NCBI GenBank assembly: GCA_003139735.1
Contig: PLGA01000153.1
Span: 1 to 9,129 of the forward strand
DNA from: Bryobacterales bacterium
GTDB lineage: Bacteria; Acidobacteriota; Terriglobia; Bryobacterales; Bryobacteraceae
Length of the DNA: 9,129 nucleotides
Reading direction: 5' to 3'
The notes below the pieces were generated by a model that did not search any database, had not been told where the DNA came from, and saw only the letters and a program-made list of their open reading frames with translations. Position numbers and translations under genes: made by a program. Below, one piece after another: positions 1 to 6,773 of the stretch (the first letter of the stretch is position 1; each line of letters opens with the position of its first letter).

Positions 1-2
1 AC

Positions 3-125
3 GCACAGATCTCCGCGCATTTCTTCGGAATCTGCAATATCGCCACTTTCAAGTCGCGCACCCCACCGAACCAGCGGGGGTTGAAAGCCCGGCTCCGGGG
101 CGTGATAATCGAGGAAACAAGATGA
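3..125 (+). CDS. Possible 3' end of an unidentified gene, cut by the left window edge
   Basis: An open frame runs from the left edge to a TGA at 123-125, giving about 40 residues that end in RLRGVIIEETR. The stop overlaps the ATG of the next gene as ATGA, the usual geometry of translationally coupled neighbours, and third codon positions are mostly G or C, as in the rest of the window. The peptide is basic near its end and contains no motif I recognise, so no function is offered. The alternative is that this is simply leader sequence, because the other two forward frames are also largely open over this short distance. Only sequence left of the window can decide. Confidence 0.4.
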   Translation, partial: AQISAHFFGICNIATFKSRTPPNQRGLKARLRGVIIEETR

Positions 126-1117
126 ATGGCAAGATTGTCCGTTTCGCGGCCGCGGCGTTCGTCGTTTGCTCCGTCCGCTGCGGCGCTCAAACAACCGGCC
201 CGCCCAGGCCCGTTGCGAATGCTGAGAAGCAGATCGATATCGGCGCCGCCGCGGCTCCGCTCAGCGACGCCGAGCGCACGGACCTTGACAAGGCCGTCCG
301 GAAGCACGACTATCCCGCGGAGAAGGCCGCCATCGATAAAGCGAGGACGGAGCATCCGGATTCTTTCGATCTTCTGGCGATGTGGGGACGCCTGGCCTAT
401 CTCGAAAAGCAGCCCAAAGACGCCGTGGACGCGCTCGAGCGCGCGGACAAGATCAAGGCTTTGTCCGAAACGGATCGCACGACCCTCGCACTTGCCTATC
501 AGTTTGCGCAAAAGCCGGAACAGTCCAGAACCGAGCTTCTGAAGTTGGCAAAGCTCGCGCCCACGAACGCCCGGTATCCCTATCTGTTAGGAAGGATGGA
601 CGTGAATAGCCAGCGCATGGAAGAGGCCGCGGACGACTTCGCGAAGGCGATCCGTATCGATCCGAATTTCGTCCGGGCTTATGAGGAGCTCGGCCAGACG
701 CAGGAATCCCTGGGCCTCATGGACGAGGCTCGGAAGACCTACGAAACAGGCGCCGAAGTCAATCGGCGGCAAAGCGTCCCCTGGGAGTGGTCGCCCTTGG
801 ATCTCGGGGTTGCGCTTCTGCAAGCGGACGACCTCGCGGGTGCGGAGAAGCTCTTTCGGGAAGCTCTGCGATACAATCCCCGATTCGCGTGGGGCCATTA
901 CTACATGGGTCAGCTCTTCCACAAGCAGGACCGGAATGATGACGCCATTGCGGAGTATAAGGCGGCGGTGGTCGCCGATCCCCGGCTCCGGCAGGCTTGG
1001 CTCGCCCTTGGACGGGATTTCAAGCGCCAGGGGAATGAGGCCGAGTCCGCTCGGGCCCTCGCCATTTTCAAGAAACTGGAAGACCAGGAAAATGCAGCCA
1101 AGGGCAGGAAGAACTGA
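122..1117 (+). CDS. Exported tetratricopeptide repeat (TPR) protein
   Basis: This 331-residue protein is mostly helical repeats. Residues 1-22 look like a Sec signal peptide (basic start MNGKIVR, hydrophobic AAAAFVV, cleavage near CGAQ); Cys20 lacks a good lipobox, so a lipoprotein is unlikely. After a low-complexity linker come about six to seven TPR units between residues 82 and 322, clearest at 152-182, 183-216, 224-253, 254-288 and 289-322, with the usual small/aromatic pattern and a Pro at the repeat ends (RIDPN, RYNPR, VADPR). TPR arrays bind other proteins, so a periplasmic scaffold role is inferred; the partner is unknown. The start is supported by GAGGA at 111-115, six bases before the ATG. 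The frame stays open upstream, but a longer form would bury the signal peptide. The gene converges on an FG-GAP/ASPIC gene, and TPR proteins often neighbour that family. Confidence 0.88.
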   Translation: MNGKIVRFAAAAFVVCSVRCGAQTTGPPRPVANAEKQIDIGAAAAPLSDAERTDLDKAVRKHDYPAEKAAIDKARTEHPDSFDLLAMWGRLAYLEKQPKDAVDALERADKIKALSETDRTTLALAYQFAQKPEQSRTELLKLAKLAPTNARYPYLLGRMDVNSQRMEEAADDFAKAIRIDPNFVRAYEELGQTQESLGLMDEARKTYETGAEVNRRQSVPWEWSPLDLGVALLQADDLAGAEKLFREALRYNPRFAWGHYYMGQLFHKQDRNDDAIAEYKAAVVADPRLRQAWLALGRDFKRQGNEAESARALAIFKKLEDQENAAKGRKN

Positions 1118-1148
1118 GCGCTCCCGCGGCTTTCGCCGCTCGCCGCCG
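1118..1148. terminator. Short GC-rich convergent gap with a weak hairpin
   Basis: The 31 bases between the converging TPR and FG-GAP/ASPIC genes contain a 5-bp inverted repeat, GCGGC at 1126-1130 and GCCGC at 1135-1139, with loop TTTC. No T-run follows on either strand, so an intrinsic terminator is only suggested by position. Rho-dependent ending or read-through is equally possible. Confidence 0.25.
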
Positions 1149-2816
1149 CTACTTGCTTTGAGGCTCGTCGATCTTCAGGAACTGGTCGGCGGCGACATTC
1201 TTCAGCGCCTGGACGATGCCGCTGGGCCAGCGGATTTCCAGGGAGCCGATCTTGCTCTCCTGGCCCAGCCCGAAGTGTACGCGCTTGTCGCTCGAGGACA
1301 TGAATCCCGCGCTGATGGCGACATGGTTGTACAGAACCCGGCCGGAGGCCGTCGTCAGCTTTACCTTCGCGCCGATGGCGTCGCGCGCGCTCTTGTGCCC
1401 CACCAGGCTCAAGACCAGCCAGTGATTGCCGCTGTCCGCGGCGTTCATCAGGATGCGCGGCGATTCGTTGAGCGAAGTGACCACGATGTCGAGCGAGCCA
1501 TCGTTATTCAGGTCTCCGAAAGCCGAGCCGCGCTGGTACCCCTTGCGCAGGAAGTCCTTCCCCATTTCTTCGGAGACGTCCACGAACGACTTTCCGTCCA
1601 CGTTCTCGAACAGGGTGTCGTGCTGCGGGGAATTCTCGTTCAACGGGTCGATGTCGCCGTTCGAGGAATAGATATCCTTCCACCCGTCGTTATTGTAGTC
1701 GATAAAACCGTTGCTCCAGCCTGAGTACGGCCGGCTTAACTTCCGGATATTGGAGGCATCCGAATACAGGTCGAACAGGTTCCCGCGATTTCGCAAAAGC
1801 CCCCAAACCTGGCCTGCCAGGTTGTTGTAGAAGATGTCCACTTTCCCGTCGTTATCGAAGTCCTTGGCGTCGGATCCCATGGAGGAGCCGGCTTCCGCGT
1901 TGTCGTTGTAAGCGACTCCCCACTCCAGCCCTTTCTCGTCGAAGGAGCCGTCTTTCCGGTTGATGAAGAGAGAATTAGGAACCGTGTCGTTGGCGATGAA
2001 TACGTCCGGCCAGCCGTCGTCGTTGAAGTCCGCGATCGAGATTCCCATGCCTTTGCCGGGTGAGGCGCCGAATCCCGATTTCTCAGTGACATCGGCGAAT
2101 TGGCCGTGTCCCAAGTTGTGGTAAAGCCTGTGTGGAACGCTGCGGTAACGCGTCGGGCTGCAGTAGTAGTCGCCGTTGTCCGTAGCGCAGCGGATGTCCG
2201 TTTGCGGAGTCCAGATCGTGTAGTTGGAAACCACCAGGTCCAGCAGCCCGTCGTTGTCGTAATCGAACCACGCAGCGGCCACGCTGAGCGTATTAGCCGG
2301 TTTGCCTCCTATGCCCGAAGCCTCCGTGACATCGGTAAACGTGCCGTCCCCGTTGTTGTGGTAGAGCGCGTTCCTGCCGGCGCCGCATAAGAACAGATCT
2401 TCGTAGCCGTCGTTGTCGTAGTCGCCCACCGCAACGCCGAAGTTGAAACCCAGGCGCTCTCCGGCCAACCCGGCTTTGGCCGTTACGTCCTCAAAAGTCC
2501 CATTGCGGTTCTGGCGCAACAGGCAGTTGTAGTACGAGGGACCGGTCTTCTTCAAATCGGGCAGTTGCGCGCCGTTGGTGAAGAAGATGTCCAACTTGCC
2601 GTCGTTATCGAAATCGAAGATCGCGACTCCGCCGCACATGGGCTGCGGAAAGTACTTCCGGCCCGTGAAGCTGTTGTTGGATTTGTAGGCGATCCGGGAT
2701 CGCGGCGCGACATCCACAAAGCCCGGGCGCTTGGCAGGCCCGGCTGGTTTTCCGGGCGGAAGAGCCGCCACCAGAAGCGCGCAGAGCCCCGCTGCGAACG
2801 TCCCGGCGAGCTTCAC
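1149..2816 (-). CDS. Exported FG-GAP/VCBS beta-propeller with C-terminal ASPIC/UnbV domain (CRTAC1-like), downstream paralogue
   Basis: A 555-residue protein begins at a GTG (2816-2814). The frame is open for another 94 codons, but that part lies antiparallel-free inside the upstream gene in another frame, and the GTG directly gives a signal-like N-terminus (MKLAGTFAAGLCALLVAAL). Seven calcium-loop motifs of the D-x-[DN]-x-D-G-x-x-D type start at residues 68, 132, 185, 263, 319, 373 and 435, one per blade of a probable seven-bladed propeller. Between blades is a Cys pair (C210, C219) followed by SPTRY and LYHN, matching the paralogue upstream. Residues 466-550 form the ASPIC/UnbV domain (NHWLVLSLVG, DAIGAKV, SSSDKRVHFGLG, SLEIRWPSG). 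The family is known from extracellular proteins and is integrin/CRTAC1-like; no enzymatic role is established. GTGA overlap with the upstream gene implies coupled translation and probably co-assembly or shared location. Confidence 0.9.
   Translation of the reverse strand: MKLAGTFAAGLCALLVAALPPGKPAGPAKRPGFVDVAPRSRIAYKSNNSFTGRKYFPQPMCGGVAIFDFDNDGKLDIFFTNGAQLPDLKKTGPSYYNCLLRQNRNGTFEDVTAKAGLAGERLGFNFGVAVGDYDNDGYEDLFLCGAGRNALYHNNGDGTFTDVTEASGIGGKPANTLSVAAAWFDYDNDGLLDLVVSNYTIWTPQTDIRCATDNGDYYCSPTRYRSVPHRLYHNLGHGQFADVTEKSGFGASPGKGMGISIADFNDDGWPDVFIANDTVPNSLFINRKDGSFDEKGLEWGVAYNDNAEAGSSMGSDAKDFDNDGKVDIFYNNLAGQVWGLLRNRGNLFDLYSDASNIRKLSRPYSGWSNGFIDYNNDGWKDIYSSNGDIDPLNENSPQHDTLFENVDGKSFVDVSEEMGKDFLRKGYQRGSAFGDLNNDGSLDIVVTSLNESPRILMNAADSGNHWLVLSLVGHKSARDAIGAKVKLTTASGRVLYNHVAISAGFMSSSDKRVHFGLGQESKIGSLEIRWPSGIVQALKNVAADQFLKIDEPQSK
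2813..2816 (-). promoter_or_regulatory. GTGA stop/start overlap coupling the two FG-GAP/ASPIC genes
   Basis: The TGA of the upstream paralogue (2815-2813) shares bases with the GTG start of the downstream one (2816-2814). The end of the upstream gene is G-rich (GGGCGGGGCCGGGAA), giving only a loose Shine-Dalgarno, so re-initiation by terminating ribosomes is the likely way the second gene is translated. This overlap also decides the start of the downstream gene. Confidence 0.8.
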
Positions 2817-4522
2817 TTCCCGGCCCCGCCCTTGGATGGCTCGACCAGGGTCAGCCACTGGTCCGCTTTCACGTTCTCCACTCTCTGCACAGTCCCGCTT
2901 GGCCAGCGAACCTCGATGAGACTGACCACCCCATCCGTCCCCAGGCCGGCGAGCACGCGGCGGTCGCTTGCCGACAAATAACTCCCCGCCGTATTGACGG
3001 CGTAATACTGGGTGAGGCCCGAGGATCCCACGATCTTGATCCTGGAACCGATTCCATCGCGGTTGGAGACCGTGCCCTGCGTCTTGATTCCAATCCAATG
3101 ATTGCGTTTGCCCGCGTTATTGTGCAGCACGTAAGCGGCCTGCCCGATATTCACGGTCACGATGTCGATGGCGCCGTCGTTGTCCAGATCCCCGAATGCC
3201 GCTCCGCGGCCTATCCACGAAGCCGCGAAGGTGCGGCCGGGGCTGCCAGGCCAAGGCGTCAGGCGACCTTTGTCGTTTCTGAGCAGCATGGGCTTCTGCC
3301 GATAGGTGAGAACCTGCGACGTTCCGAACATCCCGTCGTCGATGTGCCCCTGCGCGGCATAGAGATCCTTCCACCCGTCGTTGTCGATGTCGATCCACTT
3401 GACGCCCCAACCCGTGGAAACCTGGCTCGCGCGACCCAGACCCGATTCATCGGTGCAGCTCGCGAAGATGCCTTTTCCCCGGTTGCGGAACAGCATATAC
3501 TTGTCGTTGACGAAGTCCGTCACCACCAGATCGGGAAGGCCATCGTTGTCGTAATCCGCGAAATCGGTTCCCATTCCGGCAAAAGTATTGCCGTCCTCGT
3601 TATAGGCGACCCCCGCGACGATTGCGCTTTCCGTAAACGTCCCGTCGCCATTATTGTGGTACAGGAACGACTGCGTGGAATCGTTCGCTACGTAAACATC
3701 CGTCCAGCCGTCGTTATCGTAATCGGCGAACGCCACACCCAGGCCGCGCCCCCGAAACCTGGCGATCCCCGCCTTTTCCGAAACGTCGGTGAAAGTTCCA
3801 TCGCCGTTATTGTGGTAAAGCACGCTGGTTACGCCCTTGTAGGTAAGCGGGTGGCAGTACTGGCGGCCCGTTGCCGCCGAACCGCACGGCAAATTGGTAG
3901 CGAAACTCCAGTCGAGATAGCGATCCACAAACAGGTCGAGCTTGCCATCGTTGTCGTAATCGAAAAAGCCCGCGCTGGCCGACCAGCCGCTGGTGGCCGT
4001 TCCGGACTTCGCCGTTACGTCCGTGAAGGTGCCGTCGCCGTTGTTGTGGTAGAGGATTGTGCGGTCCAGCCCGGTGACGAATAAGTCTTCGAATCCGTCG
4101 TTATCGTAGTCGCCCACCGCGACGCCCATGCTGTACCCCGAACCGGCAACGCCCGCCCTCTCCGTGACGTCGGTGAAAGTTCCGTCGACGTTCTGGTGGA
4201 AAAGCCGGTTGTAGTAACGCGGGCTGGTTTTCTCCGCCTTTTTCCCTTCCGGCATCGGATCGTCGATTTGCGCTCCGTTCGTGAAGAAGATATCGAGGCG
4301 TCCGTCGTTGTCGTAGTCGAAAACGTTTACGCCGCCGCCCATCGTCTCGGGCAGGTACTTTTGGGTTGTTGGGGAATTCTCAAGGCGAAAGTCGATACCT
4401 AGGGACCGTGCAACGTCCGTTAGCGCCTCTTCGGCGGGCGCTGGATGAAGCGCCGTGGACCCGATTACGGCCAGAGCTAAAGTTGCAAGGCCAAGCCCGC
4501 GAATCATGTCCTCAAAGCCCAT
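2813..4522 (-). CDS. Exported FG-GAP/VCBS beta-propeller with C-terminal ASPIC/UnbV domain (CRTAC1-like), upstream paralogue
   Basis: This 569-residue protein starts at ATG 4522. A second ATG at 4507 (MIRGLGLATLAL) is also plausible and gives an equally good signal peptide, with likely cleavage near HPAPA|EEA at residue 30. The frame is open further upstream, but only inside the preceding gene. Seven D-x-D-x-D-G-x-x-D loops start at residues 69, 138, 188, 267, 323, 378 and 445, predicting a seven-bladed, calcium-binding propeller. Four blades carry near-identical L[YF]H[NQ]N-x-DGTFT strings. A Cys pair (C213, C223) precedes HPLTY, parallel to the downstream paralogue. The ASPIC/UnbV domain spans about 474-560 (NHWIGIKTQG, DGIGSRIKI, LSASDRRVLAGLG, EVRWPSGTV). 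It lies 20 bp after the histidine-rich gene and overlaps the next gene by four bases, so it is the middle gene of a three-gene unit. A binding or structural envelope role is inferred. Confidence 0.9.
   Translation of the reverse strand: MGFEDMIRGLGLATLALAVIGSTALHPAPAEEALTDVARSLGIDFRLENSPTTQKYLPETMGGGVNVFDYDNDGRLDIFFTNGAQIDDPMPEGKKAEKTSPRYYNRLFHQNVDGTFTDVTERAGVAGSGYSMGVAVGDYDNDGFEDLFVTGLDRTILYHNNGDGTFTDVTAKSGTATSGWSASAGFFDYDNDGKLDLFVDRYLDWSFATNLPCGSAATGRQYCHPLTYKGVTSVLYHNNGDGTFTDVSEKAGIARFRGRGLGVAFADYDNDGWTDVYVANDSTQSFLYHNNGDGTFTESAIVAGVAYNEDGNTFAGMGTDFADYDNDGLPDLVVTDFVNDKYMLFRNRGKGIFASCTDESGLGRASQVSTGWGVKWIDIDNDGWKDLYAAQGHIDDGMFGTSQVLTYRQKPMLLRNDKGRLTPWPGSPGRTFAASWIGRGAAFGDLDNDGAIDIVTVNIGQAAYVLHNNAGKRNHWIGIKTQGTVSNRDGIGSRIKIVGSSGLTQYYAVNTAGSYLSASDRRVLAGLGTDGVVSLIEVRWPSGTVQRVENVKADQWLTLVEPSKGGAGK
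3633..4204. repeat. Internal coding repeats: four 32-bp copies encoding the L[YF]H[NQ]N..DGTFT blade element
   Basis: Near-identical 32-bp units lie at 3633-3664, 3789-3820, 4023-4054 and 4173-4204 inside the upstream propeller gene, and another at 2335-2366 in the downstream paralogue. On the minus strand they encode LYHNNGDGTF-like strings; the 4173 copy is diverged to LFHQNVDGTF. Spacings of 156, 234 and 150 bp follow the blade period with one larger insertion. They differ mainly at silent positions, so protein-level constraint explains them better than recent DNA duplication. They are interspersed with many copies of the antisense of DYDNDG (GTCGTTGTCGTAGTC-like). Confidence 0.85.
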
Positions 4523-4542
4523 CGAATCCCATTTCGATGGTA

Positions 4543-6231
4543 CTACGGGGTTTCCTTTGCTCCGACCCGCAGTGGAGCGGGTTTGAAAGTCCACGCATTC
4601 CCTTGATCGGTGATCGGCGTGTTTTTCGGGTACATGAAGGCGGACTCGGAGGCGAGCATTACGCCATTCACATAAAGGCTCTTCCCCGGAGACGGATCGA
4701 GGTAAGCCTGCGCCATCAGGCGTAGAAACTGGGCCGCATTCACACGAAGCGATCCCACCTGAATAGCGGCCGGAACGGCATTGTCGGGAACCAGCTTCCA
4801 CTCCGCGTCCGCGAGCTTTGGGGCTAATTGAGCCGCCGCCTGAATCACCGCCGAAACGGGCACGGACCCAGTATTGGGACCCAAATCGTTCGGGAAGTTC
4901 AGGGGGCCGCACATCGGCGTGAACGCCACGGATTTCGGCGCCGTGCCGGTCTTCTCAACGTTGGCTAGCGCCTGAGCGAAAAGTCCGAAGCTTTCCGCCA
5001 GGCTAAAGAAGCTGTCGCCCGCCCTGCCAAAGTTCGGCGCCTGCATGGGCCGCTTCACAAACTGCTCGTTGAGGTTGGTGGCCAATGCCTTCAGTTGTTC
5101 GGCGGTAACTTCGGGTTTCGTTGCAGCCGCCATTTGCGCCAGATCGCGGACCGTAATGAAACGGCTCCCGGGGTTGGCCGGAAGAAACTCGCCCAGCAGC
5201 CACTTCAGCGTGGCTTCGTCTTGCTTGTAACCTTCCTCCACCGCGGTTTGGGTGACCATCGCCTTCATTTGCACGGGTATTACCGGATCGTCCGGATGGT
5301 AGTAAAGCCACTCCATAGGATCGACCACCACCGATCCGTCGGCCCGTCTTGTCAGATAACGCTTATAGGCCGCCACTTCCAGTTTGATCACCCGGACGTG
5401 GCTGCGGTCTAGCGTCTCGAAAACCTTCTTCAAAGCCTCCGGCCCCTCGTCCGTGGAATGCGGCTTGTTGTCGGTCAGGCTCGTGTCGGAGAGGCGGAGA
5501 AGGTTGTCTTCCCAGAAGACCTCGGGCGACTCCACCGGATCGGGGCTCATGAATCGCGAGAAACGGTCCGCGGAAACGCCGAAGCCCTCGATGCCGCGTC
5601 TTGGATCGGACCCGGGAATGCCGCCCATGACGGCGGTTGGAATCATCTTGCGGACTTCGTGCGTCGAGGGTGAGTCGCCTCCGAACGTCGTGGTGAGCCC
5701 GGTAACAAATACCACGTTACCGAACACTTCTTGGGTCCGTTTCAATCCTCCGGTCAGCCCCGGGACCGGGAGCCCGGTGACCGGATTCTTGAAGTCGGTC
5801 AGGAAACGCTCGGCGGCTTCGGCTTTGGCCGCCCACCGTTCCTCGGGCGTCTCGGCGCTAAGCAAATTGGGTTTGGGACGGTACAGGTAAGATGGTTCGT
5901 CTTCGCCCGTGTAACCTATGTCCACAAGATTGCGGCTCGAATAATCCTTAAGCCGGTCGATAAGATGCAGACCCGCATTCTCCTGGTCCATCGTTTGGCT
6001 GACCGTGCCGGAAAACTGGAACAGGGCCGAGATCCCCGACTGCGGGTATTGATTGCGCAACTTGTCCAGCAAGGGGAGCAATCGTTGCACCCGCTCGTCG
6101 GTGGTGTGTTGGTGGCTGTGATCGTAGAAGCGGGAATAGAGAACGATCAACACCGGCTGCGGCGGTGGCGCCGGTTCCGCGGCGAACAGTCCGGCAGTCG
6201 CGAGGAACAGCACAGTGGCCCGTTTGAACAT
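4543..6231 (-). CDS. Exported protein with His-rich N-terminal region and PMBR-like C-terminal segment, function unknown
   Basis: The 562-residue product starts at ATG 6231, chosen over an in-frame ATG at 6282 because a strong AGGGAGG lies six bases upstream and the protein then begins with a clean signal peptide (MFKRATVLFLATAGLFAA, cleavage near A18). Residues 27-120 hold VLIVLYSRFYDHSHQHTTDE and a later VDIGYTGEDEPSY. The closely placed D37, H38, H40 and H42 plus E110/D111 look like a possible metal site in an alpha/beta fold, loosely recalling polysaccharide-deacetylase or GH57-type barrels, but the standard motifs of those families are not complete. The middle (240-430) is helical and unassigned. 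Residues 458-511 (helix VIQAAAQLAP, then VPAAIQVGSLRVNAAQFLRLMAQAY) resemble the pseudomurein-binding repeat, a cell-wall-binding module. It heads the tight unit with both propellers, so a surface glycan or envelope role is a reasonable inference. Catalysis is unproven. Confidence 0.8.
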   Translation of the reverse strand: MFKRATVLFLATAGLFAAEPAPPPQPVLIVLYSRFYDHSHQHTTDERVQRLLPLLDKLRNQYPQSGISALFQFSGTVSQTMDQENAGLHLIDRLKDYSSRNLVDIGYTGEDEPSYLYRPKPNLLSAETPEERWAAKAEAAERFLTDFKNPVTGLPVPGLTGGLKRTQEVFGNVVFVTGLTTTFGGDSPSTHEVRKMIPTAVMGGIPGSDPRRGIEGFGVSADRFSRFMSPDPVESPEVFWEDNLLRLSDTSLTDNKPHSTDEGPEALKKVFETLDRSHVRVIKLEVAAYKRYLTRRADGSVVVDPMEWLYYHPDDPVIPVQMKAMVTQTAVEEGYKQDEATLKWLLGEFLPANPGSRFITVRDLAQMAAATKPEVTAEQLKALATNLNEQFVKRPMQAPNFGRAGDSFFSLAESFGLFAQALANVEKTGTAPKSVAFTPMCGPLNFPNDLGPNTGSVPVSAVIQAAAQLAPKLADAEWKLVPDNAVPAAIQVGSLRVNAAQFLRLMAQAYLDPSPGKSLYVNGVMLASESAFMYPKNTPITDQGNAWTFKPAPLRVGAKETP

Positions 6232-6237
6232 AGGAAA

Positions 6238-6244
6238 CCTCCCT
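6238..6244 (-). promoter_or_regulatory. Strong ribosome binding site that fixes the start at 6231
   Basis: On the minus strand the sequence AGGGAGG ends six bases before the ATG at 6231. It is the best Shine-Dalgarno in the window and argues against the in-frame ATG at 6282, which would place this site inside the coding sequence and put the signal peptide internally. A 12-bp hairpin ends ten bases upstream of it. Confidence 0.85.
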
Positions 6245-6254
6245 GAAACGGAAA

Positions 6255-6284
6255 TAGTGCCGGTGGTGAATGCCACCGGCACTA
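6255..6284. repeat. Perfect 12-bp inverted repeat in the leader of the His-rich/PMBR-like gene
   Basis: TAGTGCCGGTGG (6255-6266) and CCACCGGCACTA (6273-6284) are exact reverse complements around a six-base loop. The element lies in the 107-bp gap between the small exported gene and the His-rich gene, ten bases upstream of the latter's Shine-Dalgarno on the minus strand. Only TTTC follows the stem, so it is a poor classical terminator. It could be a REP-like dispersed palindrome, an operator for a dimeric regulator, or an mRNA hairpin that ends or protects the upstream transcript. A genome-wide copy count would separate these. Confidence 0.8.
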
Positions 6285-6338
6285 CCGTGAGCCAAGCGCG
6301 TCTGGCTTGGGGCCAAACGGCTGATTCTGAAGTCGATC

Positions 6339-6686
6339 TTACTGCTGGGTAAACACAACGTCGAAGATTTCGCCCTTACTCGAAGTGAGCCGTCCTACCA
6401 ACTGGACCCCGCTCCGAGTCAGCGTCCCGGTGCCGGGGCCCACCGCAAATGTAATCGTGGAGCCCGATACCGCGCCATTGCTGATCGCGAGCGGCTTTCC
6501 GTTCCCAAACTTTATGGTTCCGGAAACCGACGATCCCGCTTGCAGGAGCGTCAATTGCGCGACTTGAGGGACCGACCCGTACTTGGCGCTCTCGATCCCG
6601 CCCTTGCCGTTCCAGATCCCGGAATAACTCGTCTGCGCCGCAAGGAAGGCCGCCAAACTCAACAGTAGAACAATCAGTTTCTTCAT
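6339..6686 (-). CDS. Small exported beta-rich protein, function unknown
   Basis: The 115-residue product has a textbook Sec signal peptide (MKKLIVLLLSLAAFLAA, cleavage before Q18). The mature part of about 98 residues begins SGIWNGKGG and is rich in short beta-prone stretches with turns: QLTLLQAGSSVSGTIKFGNG, LAISNGAVSGSTITFAVG, LVGRLTSSKGEIFDVVF. This pattern of an N-terminal W-x-G, then 'V-x-G-T-I' and 'NGAVSGSTITF' strands, is a type I have seen in small exported proteins of Acidobacteriota and suggests a compact, lipocalin-like beta barrel or sandwich; no family is claimed. The start is supported by GGGAG (6698-6694 on the minus strand), seven bases before the ATG. It stands between two intergenic hairpins, so it may be its own short transcript rather than part of the operon downstream. 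There are no cysteines and no catalytic motif. Confidence 0.8.
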   Translation of the reverse strand: MKKLIVLLLSLAAFLAAQTSYSGIWNGKGGIESAKYGSVPQVAQLTLLQAGSSVSGTIKFGNGKPLAISNGAVSGSTITFAVGPGTGTLTRSGVQLVGRLTSSKGEIFDVVFTQQ

Positions 6687-6729
6687 TCTTATGCTCCCGA
6701 TTCGATTTAGAGATATTCGGTTAAGGTCC

Positions 6730-6755
6730 GCGCTCCGGAGCCATCTCCGGAGCGC
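6730..6755 (-). terminator. 11-bp GC-rich hairpin after the toroid/PKD gene
   Basis: GCGCTCCGGAG (6730-6740) and CTCCGGAGCGC (6745-6755) pair perfectly around a four-base loop (CCAT). The hairpin begins 18 bases past the TAG of the long secreted gene and ends 43 bases before the next ATG. Its position and stability fit a terminator or a partial-terminator/mRNA-stability element for that gene. The following minus-strand bases (GGACCTTAACC) lack a T-run, so termination is inferred, not shown. Confidence 0.55.
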
Positions 6756-6773
6756 CCCGCGCTTTCCTCTAGT

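Noticed and set aside
681..1724. A 347-codon plus-strand frame spanning the end of the TPR gene and the antisense of the propeller gene
   Set aside because: It shadows two well-supported genes, is Arg/Ser-rich at the start and crosses the convergent gap; no family features.
2817..3098. N-terminal extension of the downstream propeller to an upstream start
   Set aside because: The extra 94 residues lie within the upstream paralogue in another frame and lack domain character, whereas the GTG at 2816 gives a signal peptide and a GTGA junction.
3098..4084. A 328-codon open frame on the plus strand, antisense to the upstream propeller gene
   Set aside because: It is Val/Ile-rich (repeated VVVV) because the antisense of GAC-TAC-GAC-AAC-GAC codons reads GTC-GTT-GTC-GTA-GTC. 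It is a by-product of the calcium-loop repeats, with no domain, signal peptide or credible ribosome site.
4523..4912. N-terminal extension of the upstream propeller to a start at 4912
   Set aside because: It overlaps the end of the His-rich gene in another frame and would bury the signal peptide at residue 130.
6292..6310. Inverted CCAAG...CTTGG in the leader of the His-rich gene
   Set aside because: Only five pairs with a nine-base loop, within chance expectation in GC-rich sequence.
6687..6729. Possible promoter (TATCTC or TAAATC as -10) before the small exported gene
   Set aside because: The stretch is AT-richer than its surroundings, but no -35 at a proper distance could be found, so no promoter is called.
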